DNA of 64,000 nt from positions 124,001 to 188,000 of the forward strand of contig JARGPJ010000005.1 of NCBI GenBank assembly GCA_029212615.1, read 5' to 3'. The notes beneath the pieces were generated by a model. That model did no database searches. It had not been told where the DNA came from and saw nothing but the letters and a program-made list of their open reading frames with translations. This DNA is from Verrucomicrobiales bacterium (GTDB lineage: Bacteria > Verrucomicrobiota > Verrucomicrobiia > Verrucomicrobiales > DEV007). Shown here in pieces: positions 7,929-15,361 of the stretch. Both the position numbers and the translations under genes were made by a program. Position 1 is the stretch's first letter. The number at the start of each line of letters is the position of its first letter.

Positions 7929-9380
7929 ATGAAACGCCTTCCACTGAATCTTCTTTCCACCCTCTTCCTCCTCTCTTCGTTTGCCCTGCAGACGGCGGTG
8001 GCGGCAGAAACCTCCCGGCCAAACATTCTCTTCATCGGATTTGATGACATGCGTCCTCTCATGGGTTGCTATGGCGACCCTGTCGCGAAGACGCCGAACC
8101 TGGACGCGTTCGCAAAACGCTCCGTTCTCTTTTCAAACGCCCATGTCCAGCAGGCGGTCTGCGCCGCGTCGCGGGCCAGCTTTCTCACCGGCTGCCGTCC
8201 GGAGACTACCGGCGTCGACTACCCCTACACCAAAGAGTTTGAGACCACCTTTATCAAAGATCACCCGACGATCACGACCCGCTTTCACGACGAAGGCTAT
8301 TTCACGAGAGTGATCGGAAAAATTCATCACGGCAGCCTTGACGAACCTCTCTCAGCCCCCATCTACAAGCGCTTCACCCTGCACGGTCACATTCTCCCGG
8401 AAAACAAGAAGCTGCGACAGGGACAACGACAGCCCTTCGAGCACCCTGAAGTCGCCGACAACGCCTATGCCGATGGGCTCCTCGCAGATGAAACCATCAA
8501 GACGATCCGTCAGCAGAAGAAGAATGAAGATCCCTTCTTCCTCGCGGTCGGGTTCTTTAAACCACACCTCCCCTGGAACTGCCCGAAGAAATATTACGAC
8601 CTCTATCAAACCAGCGAAATGCCGCTCGCGAAGGTCCGGGAACTGCCGGTGGACGGATTTCCCTGGTCGACTTACCACGTCGCGGTCAACGCCTACGCCG
8701 GTCCGGATCCGTCAAATGAGAACATTCTCAAGGACAAACGTTCCCGCCAGCTGATCCACTCCTACTACGCCTGCATGAGCTATGTCGACGCTCAGTTCGG
8801 ACGGATCATCGACGAGCTCGATCGACAGGGTGTAATGGACGATACCATCATCGTTGTCTGGTCCGATCACGGGTATCACCTCGGTGAACAGGCGATGTGG
8901 GGAAAATCCGCCAACTTCTTTCTCGATACCCATGTCCCTCTCCTCGTTTACACCCCTACGCTGAAGACGGCCGGGGAAACCAGCCCCGCCCTCGTCGAGT
9001 ATGTAGACCTCTACCCCACCCTGACAGAACTGGCCGGTCTCGGCACCCCTGACTACCTCGAGGGAACAAGCCTCACCCCGCTCCTCGAAGCACCCGACCG
9101 TGAATGGAAATCCGCCGTCTTTGCCCAGTACCCGCGTCATGACCGGGAGGGCTTCGTCGTTCAAACAAAAGACTACCGTTATATCGAGTGGCGGGAACGC
9201 TCGGAAGGTGGCCCCATCGGAGAAATCCTCGGTCGCGAGCTTTACGACCATCGGACCGACCGATACGAAGCGCGAAACCTCGCCGGGGAAGCCGACTTCC
9301 AGGCAGTCGTTTCGCAGATGTCTCAACAACTGGCCGATGGCTGGAAAAGCGCCCTTCCACCCGTTTCCGGAAAAGAGTAA
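7929..9380 (+). CDS. Secreted sulfatase (iduronate-2-sulfatase-like)
   Basis: This is a 483-residue type I sulfatase. The track ORF (7209) is extended through unrelated sequence; ATG 7929 gives a signal peptide (MKRLPLNLLSTLFLLSSFALQTAVAA). The metal-site motif NILFIGFDDMRP follows. The formylglycine cysteine is Cys78 in CAASRASFLTG, the CxAxR type oxidised by formylglycine-generating enzyme. KPHLPW, DHGYHLGEQAMWGKS and the C-terminal YRYIEWRE element match the iduronate-sulfatase branch (S1_7-like). It probably removes sulfate from algal or animal polysaccharides outside the cytoplasm. A second sulfatase starts 2 bp after its stop, so the two form an operon. Confidence 0.93.
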   Translation: MKRLPLNLLSTLFLLSSFALQTAVAAETSRPNILFIGFDDMRPLMGCYGDPVAKTPNLDAFAKRSVLFSNAHVQQAVCAASRASFLTGCRPETTGVDYPYTKEFETTFIKDHPTITTRFHDEGYFTRVIGKIHHGSLDEPLSAPIYKRFTLHGHILPENKKLRQGQRQPFEHPEVADNAYADGLLADETIKTIRQQKKNEDPFFLAVGFFKPHLPWNCPKKYYDLYQTSEMPLAKVRELPVDGFPWSTYHVAVNAYAGPDPSNENILKDKRSRQLIHSYYACMSYVDAQFGRIIDELDRQGVMDDTIIVVWSDHGYHLGEQAMWGKSANFFLDTHVPLLVYTPTLKTAGETSPALVEYVDLYPTLTELAGLGTPDYLEGTSLTPLLEAPDREWKSAVFAQYPRHDREGFVVQTKDYRYIEWRERSEGGPIGEILGRELYDHRTDRYEARNLAGEADFQAVVSQMSQQLADGWKSALPPVSGKE

Positions 9381-9382
9381 CG

Positions 9383-10840
9383 ATGAAAATTCATTCGCTC
9401 TCCATGATCGTGACCACTGGAAAGAAATTCCTCGCTCTTTTACTCATCGTCGGAAGTCTTTCAGCGGTGTCAGCAAAAGACGGTGATCATCCCAATATCG
9501 TCCTCGTCATGGCTGATGACCAGGGCTGGGGACAGGTTGGCTACAATGGCCATCCGACCCTCAAGACACCGAACCTCGACGCGATGGCGGCTGCGGGTAT
9601 ACGCTTCGACCGCTTCTACGCAGGAGGCTCAGTTTGCTCGCCGACCCGGGCCACAATCCTCACCGGGCGCACCCACACAAGGACAGGCGTGACCACCCAC
9701 GGGGACAACCTTTGCCTCCAGGAAAGAACCCTGCCTCAGGCACTGCAGAAAGCCGGCTATGCCACCGCTCATTTCGGGAAATGGCATCTCAACGGAGTCC
9801 ATGGCCCCGGCGTTCCCGTGCTCGCAGACGACCCCAACCACCCCGGCCTCTACGGGTTCGATGAATGGCTCACCTCGACGAACTTCTTTGATTTGAATCC
9901 ACTCTTGAGCCGGGAGGGGGATTTCGAGGAGTTTAAAGGCGACTCCTCCGATATCCTCGTCGCCGAAGCACTCGAGTTCATCCAGCGGCAGAAAGAAGCC
10001 GCGACCCCGTTTCTTGCCGTGGTCTGGTACGGATCCCCCCATGGTCCCATGCACGCGCTGGAGCAGGACCGGGTCGAGTCCGAGGACGAAGAGCTGGGTC
10101 ATCACCTCGGGGAAATTGTCGCGATTGACCGCAGTGTCGGCGCGCTGAGGCGGGGCCTTCGTGACCTCGAAATCGAGAAAGACACCCTCGTCTGGTATTG
10201 CAGTGACAACGGCGGACTTCGCATCGATCCTGACGCCTGCGGAACGCTCCGTGGCAACAAAGGCGACTTCTTCGAAGGCGGCATTCGTGTCCCCGCCATC
10301 CTTGAATGGCCCGGTCAAATCGAAGCGGCGATCGTCGACGCACCCGCCACGACTATGGATATCTTTCCCACCCTCGTCGAGCTCCTCGACCTCCCCGGCG
10401 ATTCACTCCTGCCCCTTCATGACGGGGAAAGTATCTTACCCCTGCTCAAAGGTGAAGAGCTCCCGCGCACCCACACGATCCCCTTCTCTTTCCGGGGCAG
10501 AACCGCCCTCATCGACGGTGAGTTCAAGCTGGTGAACAACAGCCGGAAAGGCCCCGAAGCCTGGCAACTCTTCAATCTCGAAAAAGACCCTTCAGAAAAG
10601 CGGGATCTATCGGAGAAACTCCCCGTCCGTTTTCGAAAAATGAGAAAAGAAGCCGATCGTGTCAACGCATCGGTCGAAGCAAGTGCCGCGGGGAAAGACT
10701 ATGCAGAAAGCCAAGTCATTCAGCCTCCTCGTGGTGAATACTGGTACGAGATGAAAGCCTACCAACCCCACTTCGAAGAATTCTTTCAACGCAGGGAATT
10801 CAAAAAATACGAAAACCGGGTCCCACCGGCCCTCCGCTAG
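9383..10840 (+). CDS. Secreted arylsulfatase-type sulfatase
   Basis: This is a 485-residue type I sulfatase starting at ATG 9383, 2 bp after the previous stop; the track start at 9188 lies inside the upstream gene. It has a signal peptide ending near SAVSA, NIVLVMADDQGWGQVGYNG for metal binding, and the formylglycine motif CSPTRATILTGR with Cys85. FGKWHLNG and YCSDNGG complete the active-site set. It differs in class from its neighbour, suggesting that the pair acts on different sulfate positions. No formylglycine-generating enzyme is encoded in the window. Confidence 0.93.
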   Translation: MKIHSLSMIVTTGKKFLALLLIVGSLSAVSAKDGDHPNIVLVMADDQGWGQVGYNGHPTLKTPNLDAMAAAGIRFDRFYAGGSVCSPTRATILTGRTHTRTGVTTHGDNLCLQERTLPQALQKAGYATAHFGKWHLNGVHGPGVPVLADDPNHPGLYGFDEWLTSTNFFDLNPLLSREGDFEEFKGDSSDILVAEALEFIQRQKEAATPFLAVVWYGSPHGPMHALEQDRVESEDEELGHHLGEIVAIDRSVGALRRGLRDLEIEKDTLVWYCSDNGGLRIDPDACGTLRGNKGDFFEGGIRVPAILEWPGQIEAAIVDAPATTMDIFPTLVELLDLPGDSLLPLHDGESILPLLKGEELPRTHTIPFSFRGRTALIDGEFKLVNNSRKGPEAWQLFNLEKDPSEKRDLSEKLPVRFRKMRKEADRVNASVEASAAGKDYAESQVIQPPRGEYWYEMKAYQPHFEEFFQRREFKKYENRVPPALR

Positions 10841-10885
10841 TTCAGCAAAAACTCTTCCCCGACCCTGCCGGGGACATCGAATCCG

Positions 10886-10909
10886 CCGCCCCCGCAGCTT
10901 CGGGGGCGG
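10886..10909. terminator. GC-rich hairpin between convergent genes
   Basis: A perfect 9-bp stem CCGCCCCCG/CGGGGGCGG with a CAGCTT loop lies between the second sulfatase and the convergent esterase. It lacks a T-tract, so it may act as a factor-dependent or bidirectional terminator. Confidence 0.55.
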
Positions 10910-10956
10910 TAATTCACGCAGGAAGGAAAGAAGCCCTCCCGCCCCGTCGCCGCATC

Positions 10957-12072
10957 TTACTCAGCAAGATGCCCCGCGATAAAATCAATCTGCTGAACCC
11001 GCTCCGCTGCCGGAGTATCTTCAAGAACGAGGGCGCAGGAGGCACCCGCTTCATCACAGGTTTCCTTCAGGACAATACTGTGACGCGGATGGTGCACGAT
11101 ATCGCCCGGAATCTCATTGGCACGTGGATTGATCAGCAGAACCGGCGAATCATCCTTATCGATCATCTGCAGCATATCGATACTGGCACGAAGAGCGCGC
11201 CCCTCTTCGGAATCCAGTTCGCTCACTTCAATCCCCAGCCACTCGGCAAAGTCTTCGCGGCTCTTCAGCGCCGTCACCTCAGCCTCTTCCACGCCGACAA
11301 TTTCGTGCCACTGCAGTTGATCGTAGGTCGCCTGAGTGCTCAGGGCGACCCCGCAAACCGGCTTGCTTGACTCCCTCGCGACCGGATCATCAGAATCCGG
11401 ATCCGCAAGGTCATCGTGGAACGAAGCCCACAAGGTGATGCCCGCCCCCGAGGAACCTCCAAACATCGCGATCCGCTCCTTGTCAATCCGGTAGCGATCG
11501 GCGTGGTGACGCAGGAACTGAATCGAACGCAGGGCAGCCGGAAACACCTCCGGCCAGAGAACCTGATTCTTAAACGGGTAGTTGATCGCGACAAAAGTGA
11601 TGCCCTTTTCCAGATACTGCTCGACGGAGCGTCGCACGAGAGCTTTGTCTCCACCGATGAATCCCCCACCGTGGATCGCAATCACCGCAGGAGCCGGACT
11701 TTCTCCATCACTGTCCGCGAGCCAGATATCCATGACACAGCGCTCATGATCGCCGTATTTCACCCCGGCATAGTCAGGCTCAGGCCCCGTGCCCGCCCCT
11801 GGGCCGGGAGTGCCCCCGGGAGTGGGACGACCTTTTTCACGGCTGGCGAGAGCGATCAACTCCTCACGATCGAGGAAGCCATCCTCATTCTTGTCGAGAC
11901 GCCCGAAGGCCCGCGCCAGCGCCGGCCCCGCCTCAGTCTCCGAGATTTTACCGTCCTCATTCGTATCACGGAGATTTAAAAATTTATCGAGTCGCGTCTC
12001 TTCGGCCATGAGAAAGCAGGACACAAAGAGCAGGGAAACGTAGAGAAAACGGGAGAAGACGGTTGTATTCAT
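10957..12072 (-). CDS. Secreted EF-hand alpha/beta-hydrolase (esterase-like)
   Basis: This 371-residue protein has a signal peptide (MNTTVFSRFLYVSLLFVSCFLMA) and two EF-hand loops near the N-terminus (DTNEDGKISETE and DKNEDGFLDREE). A Pro/Gly linker leads into an alpha/beta-hydrolase domain with the oxyanion motif HGGGFIGGD and nucleophile motif GGSSGAG. HGGG-type hydrolases include carboxylesterases and carbohydrate acetyl-esterases. EF-hand fusions are common in Planctomycetota and Verrucomicrobiota secreted enzymes. Its position beside sulfatases suggests removal of ester groups from polysaccharides, but that is inference. The gene ends the ordinary region before the repeat-rich island. 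Confidence 0.85.
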   Translation of the reverse strand: MNTTVFSRFLYVSLLFVSCFLMAEETRLDKFLNLRDTNEDGKISETEAGPALARAFGRLDKNEDGFLDREELIALASREKGRPTPGGTPGPGAGTGPEPDYAGVKYGDHERCVMDIWLADSDGESPAPAVIAIHGGGFIGGDKALVRRSVEQYLEKGITFVAINYPFKNQVLWPEVFPAALRSIQFLRHHADRYRIDKERIAMFGGSSGAGITLWASFHDDLADPDSDDPVARESSKPVCGVALSTQATYDQLQWHEIVGVEEAEVTALKSREDFAEWLGIEVSELDSEEGRALRASIDMLQMIDKDDSPVLLINPRANEIPGDIVHHPRHSIVLKETCDEAGASCALVLEDTPAAERVQQIDFIAGHLAE

Positions 12073-12237
12073 AGCACTGTCAGAAAATCAACCCCGCAGA
12101 ATGGAAAAGTTGCAGGGTTCTTTAAGGCCCGTGAGAAACTGAGGGCGAAAACTCAGGTGCCTTTCTTCCGACACTCTCAAAACCATCCAATGGACTCTGC
12201 ACCCCCAGCCCGTTCGTCCCAATGCACAGAATGCACA

Positions 12238-12637
12238 GGGACAGGTTATCTATCGCGGTTATCTATCGAGCCCTCACGCTTCTCATGATGTGACTCTATT
12301 CCATATTGTTTCAAAGCAGCGAACATCGACTCGGCCCCGACGAACAAAGCAATCTTCCTCCTGCCTGAGAGCGATACTCTCTCAATAGGGCAGCCCTCAG
12401 CCACCTCAGTCGCACCGGAACAGACGCCCGGGCACAGGTATCCCCGGAAGTGCTCTCTCTATCCTCTTCTCAACCGATCCGGTCCACCGTAAGATCGCGC
12501 ATGACATGAAGTCCCTCCCAGGCGGGGCCTTTCATCCTCCTCGCTCCGGTCTTTCGCTTCAGTCCGTGTTTTTCCCTTTGATGCGCGAAGATTCGATTCA
12601 CAAAGTCAGCGCTGCCAAACAATAAATAACCTGTCCC
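12238..12637. mobile_element. 400-bp element with GGGACAGGTTAT inverted ends and RAYT relic
   Basis: The ends are GGGACAGGTTAT (12238-12249) and ATAACCTGTCCC (12626-12637), a perfect 12-bp inverted pair identical to the ends of three hairpin repeats at 14.9, 15.1 and 18.0 kb. Inside, the minus strand carries the C-terminal end of a REP-associated tyrosine transposase. Near the left end are short imperfect tandem duplications (AATGCACAG twice; GGTTATCTATCG twice). The rest of 12250-12469 shows no gene I can recognise. Confidence 0.6.
12470..12628 (-). pseudogene. RAYT (TnpREP) transposase C-terminal remnant
   Basis: The minus strand encodes about 50 residues ending in a stop: FGSADFVNRIFAHQREKHG, then KRKTGARRMKGPAWEGLHVMRDL. 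This matches the conserved tail of REP-associated tyrosine transposases (GSxxFV...KRKTGAR...LRDLR). The catalytic HUH and Tyr region is absent. The reading frame runs directly out of the right-hand inverted end of the element. RAYTs are single-copy Y1 transposases that pair with palindromic REP sequences, which fits the hairpin repeats nearby. It is not in the ORF track. Confidence 0.65.
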
Positions 12638-12690
12638 TTCTTCGGAAGTGCCCCCTGGGACGTTGCAAGCGGCGGGCTGGCGATTCGCGG

Positions 12691-12996
12691 GTTCTGGAGG
12701 GTTATTTGGGCATGCTCAATCATTTTACCCGCCCGTATGCCATCCCGTATCGAATTATGATTCCGCTGCATGTCGACGGATTAATCGTTCCGGTTGCGGC
12801 TTCGACAACTCATGTGGCGTATTCGTCGATTCGGATGGAACCAACCTGGATGGCGCCGGGGCAGGTCGCCGGTGCGGTCGCCGCTCTTTCCATAGAGTAT
12901 AGCGGTGCACTTCGCTCCATTCCGATCCCCGTTTTGCAGAAAAACATGAAAGAGGCCGGGCAGATTCTTGAACCCGCGCTGGAGGCCTGTTACTAA
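12691..12996 (+). pseudogene. C-terminal fragment of an FAD-dependent oxidoreductase
   Basis: About 100 codons read LEGYLGMLNHFTRPYAIPYR, LIVPVAASTTHVAYSSIRMEP and GQVAGAVAAL. This is the C-terminal end of the PF12831-type (xanthan-lyase-associated) FAD oxidoreductase family, where PYxIxYR and SxxHxAxxxIRMEP are conserved. The N-terminal FAD-binding GxGxxG region and most of the protein are missing. The fragment begins about 50 bp after the RAYT element, so insertion or deletion at that element probably removed the rest. It stops 13 bp before the GH43-type gene, suggesting a former operon. Confidence 0.7.
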
Positions 12997-13009
12997 GTCC
13001 CGTCTGAAG

Positions 13010-14848
13010 ATGGTTGATATGGAAGATTTAAAATTTCGAAATTTCACTGAATGCATTTGCATTGGTAGAAGCCGGTTGATTGCCGCGATACTCATAATGC
13101 TTCTATCTGCAGGGGGCAGTATTTGGGGGGAGAACCCGTCTGTTCAGGAGGGCACCTCTGCCTATGGGGAAATCGATGTAAAAGATCCCCGGATTCAGAT
13201 TCCGCCTTCTGTTTATCCCTTGCTGGATATCTATATGAGAGATACGCAGGTTACCCGAGGTCGGGATGGCTGGTTTTTCATGACGGGGTCGGTCGCTGCG
13301 GATGGCCAGCCCGATGCATCGCTTTGGAAGTGGAATGATGGACTCCGGGTCTGGAGATCCCGCGATTTAAAAAAGTGGGAGCCGCTGGGGCTGGTGTGGC
13401 CGCTGGATGACTGGGACGGGTGGCAGAAAGACTTCTATGTGTATCCACCGGGAGAGGCCAGTTATACCTTGGCTCCAGATGAGTTCCACCAGGCGGAATT
13501 GCCCTCTGGAACCGAGGTGCGGCGGTCGGTCTGGGCGCCTGAGATTCATTACCTCCCTCTCCAGGATAATTATTTCCTGGTCGCATGCATGAACCACAAC
13601 ATGCTCCTTCGAGGACACGAGGTTGTTGGGCACGGACTCAAGGGCGCGACCTTTGTGCTCCGGAGCACGACCGGCGAGCCGGAGGGCCCCTATGAAGACA
13701 TCTCCCCCGGAGCGCCATTGACGGCGCAGATCGATGCGAATCTTTTTGAGGATGATGACGGCAAAATCTATCTGGTCTACCAGAATGGTAAAATTGCCAA
13801 GCTCAAAGATGATCTGACCGGACTGGCCGAAGAGCCGCGGCTGTTGACTCAACAGCCCTATCCGCAGGAGCCGTATATCGAAGGAACCTTTTTATTCAAG
13901 CGCGATGGGAAATATATCCTGTCGAACACAATCTGGTCGACTCCCGATCCCGACCAGCCCGGGATGTTCCATTACGCGCGTCAAAAGAAGGGCGTCTACA
14001 GTTATGATGTCGTGATTGCTTCGTCCGATTCAATCTATGGTCCATACGGGAGGCGGACAACCTCGTTGATTGGCGGTGGGCACGGAAACTTTTTTGAGGA
14101 TTTTGAGGGACAGTGGTGGGCCTGTATTTTTTGGAACCCTCGCGGTCAGTTCGCTCATACATGGGGCCATACCTGTCGGCCGGCTGTCGTTCCGATGACG
14201 TGGAAGGGAGAGCAGATGTTCCCGGATTTTAATGCGGCGGCAGAGTTATACGATGACAGAAAAGGCCCGGACCATTCGGTGTCGGTTATCGGACATCCGG
14301 CAGATCAAGAGATTGGAGAAGATGGCAGTCTCAGGAATTCGCAGTATTTCGGAGTTGGCGACTTCAAGGCTATCGACCTCTGCGGGGCTCTCTTATTTGA
14401 ATTGCCTGTTCTTCCTGAAGGCGAGGTCGTTACCAATGCCCATCTTTCATTCTATACTCGAGTTGTGGGGGACCCGGATTTTGACGTCGATTTGTATGGC
14501 ATCGGTTTTGCTCCCGAAGCGGTCGTCGACAGCTCCAACTACTATGCGGGTGACTTTTTGGACGACGAAAAAGGGCATGGCGGCTTGCAGGATGGTGTTT
14601 TGACCTCGTCGGATGGCGAAGGCGTTCATACCTCCGGTGACGTTTCGGCATGGTTGCAGAGTTATTACACTGCAAACCCGGGTTATTCCGGAGGAACCTA
14701 TGCGGTTTTCCGGTTCAATGCGGATGTTGAGGCGGTTCCGACAAATAGTCGCTATGAAATCGGTCAGGCCAATAATGCAGAGCCAGGACGTCGGCCGAGT
14801 TTGGTTCTTAAGAAGGGGCTTCCCGGGGCCGGGAGACCCGCGCGATGA
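13010..14848 (+). CDS. Secreted GH43-type glycoside hydrolase with C-terminal module
   Basis: This 612-residue protein, from ATG 13010 (13019 is possible), has a membrane or signal segment (LIAAILIMLLSAGGSIWG). It is followed by a five-bladed propeller pattern: RDTQVTRGRDGWFFMTGS, VWAPEIHYL, IDANLFEDDDGKIYLVYQNG and YIEGTFLFKRDGKYIL. The Asp and Glu in these blades fit the GH43/GH117 clan catalytic set. From about residue 450 a separate beta-rich domain (AHLSFYTRVVGDPDFDVDLYG) resembles a DNRLRE/PEP-associated-type sandwich. Base composition and codon use look less GC-rich than flanking core genes. It likely cleaves algal or plant polysaccharide outside the cell. The substrate is unknown. Confidence 0.75.
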   Translation: MVDMEDLKFRNFTECICIGRSRLIAAILIMLLSAGGSIWGENPSVQEGTSAYGEIDVKDPRIQIPPSVYPLLDIYMRDTQVTRGRDGWFFMTGSVAADGQPDASLWKWNDGLRVWRSRDLKKWEPLGLVWPLDDWDGWQKDFYVYPPGEASYTLAPDEFHQAELPSGTEVRRSVWAPEIHYLPLQDNYFLVACMNHNMLLRGHEVVGHGLKGATFVLRSTTGEPEGPYEDISPGAPLTAQIDANLFEDDDGKIYLVYQNGKIAKLKDDLTGLAEEPRLLTQQPYPQEPYIEGTFLFKRDGKYILSNTIWSTPDPDQPGMFHYARQKKGVYSYDVVIASSDSIYGPYGRRTTSLIGGGHGNFFEDFEGQWWACIFWNPRGQFAHTWGHTCRPAVVPMTWKGEQMFPDFNAAAELYDDRKGPDHSVSVIGHPADQEIGEDGSLRNSQYFGVGDFKAIDLCGALLFELPVLPEGEVVTNAHLSFYTRVVGDPDFDVDLYGIGFAPEAVVDSSNYYAGDFLDDEKGHGGLQDGVLTSSDGEGVHTSGDVSAWLQSYYTANPGYSGGTYAVFRFNADVEAVPTNSRYEIGQANNAEPGRRPSLVLKKGLPGAGRPAR

Positions 14849-14908
14849 GCGAGTGGTCTATCGCAAGTTGACCCGTTCCCGATCCGCAAGGCCGGGAGCG
14901 AATCTACA

Positions 14909-14996
14909 GGGACAGGTTATTAGTCGCGATTAGTCGCGTTCTTTGCTGCGATCCGTCCATCGATAGCGGGAACGCGGTCAACAGATAACCTGTCCC
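14909..14996. repeat. REP-like hairpin repeat, copy A
   Basis: It has perfect 12-bp ends GGGACAGGTTAT and ATAACCTGTCCC, and an inner inverted pair CGCGTTC/GAACGCG, so it can fold into a long hairpin. Compared with copies B and C it carries an extra tandem ATTAGTCGCG (10 bp). Confidence 0.85.
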
Positions 14997-15026
14997 TTGG
15001 GGACTACGATTCGAAAGGGCGGGAGC

Positions 15027-15056
15027 GAATCTACAGGGACAAATCTACAGGGACAG
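15027..15056. repeat. 14-bp tandem duplication at the edge of copy B
   Basis: AATCTACAGGGACA occurs twice head to tail just before and overlapping the left end of copy B. Copies A and C have it once. Confidence 0.85.
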
Positions 15057-15127
15057 GTTATTAGTCGCGTTCTTTGCTGCGATCCGTCCATCGATAGCGG
15101 GAACGCGGTCAGCAGATAACCTGTCCC
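15050..15127. repeat. REP-like hairpin repeat, copy B
   Basis: This 78-bp unit is nearly identical to copy C and to copy A without its 10-bp insert. It has the same 12-bp inverted ends and the same CGCGTTC/GAACGCG inner pair. Confidence 0.85.
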
Positions 15128-15361
15128 TTGGGGAAACTTAGTTCACAGGACTGCTAGAGTTACGCTCCTGAAGACTAACACGGCACCATTTTTCTCTTTT
15201 TAAACTCGGTGAGGCATTGCTATGCCCAAATCGCTGCTCTGAAAAAAGATGATATCTCCCCTTGATCTCATCTGATGCTTCTGACCCTCTGCCACCACAA
15301 GCGGGATTTGAGCAAATCATCTCGACAATCATAAAGTAATATTGCAAATATCCACGCAATA

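Larger units (their letters stand above)
14849..15361. other. 513-bp gene-free repeat region upstream of the SIR2 gene
   Basis: It holds two hairpin-repeat copies (14909-14996 and 15050-15127) with their duplicated flanks (GGGAGCGAATCTACAGGG). An AT-rich tail follows with no gene. A weak promoter-like pair TTGAGC (15308) and TAAAGT (15332), 18 bp apart, lies just before the SIR2 gene start. Confidence 0.6.

Noticed and set aside
12648-12902. 84-residue plus-strand ORF
   Set aside because: It is in a different frame from the recognisable FAD-oxidoreductase fragment and shows no family features.
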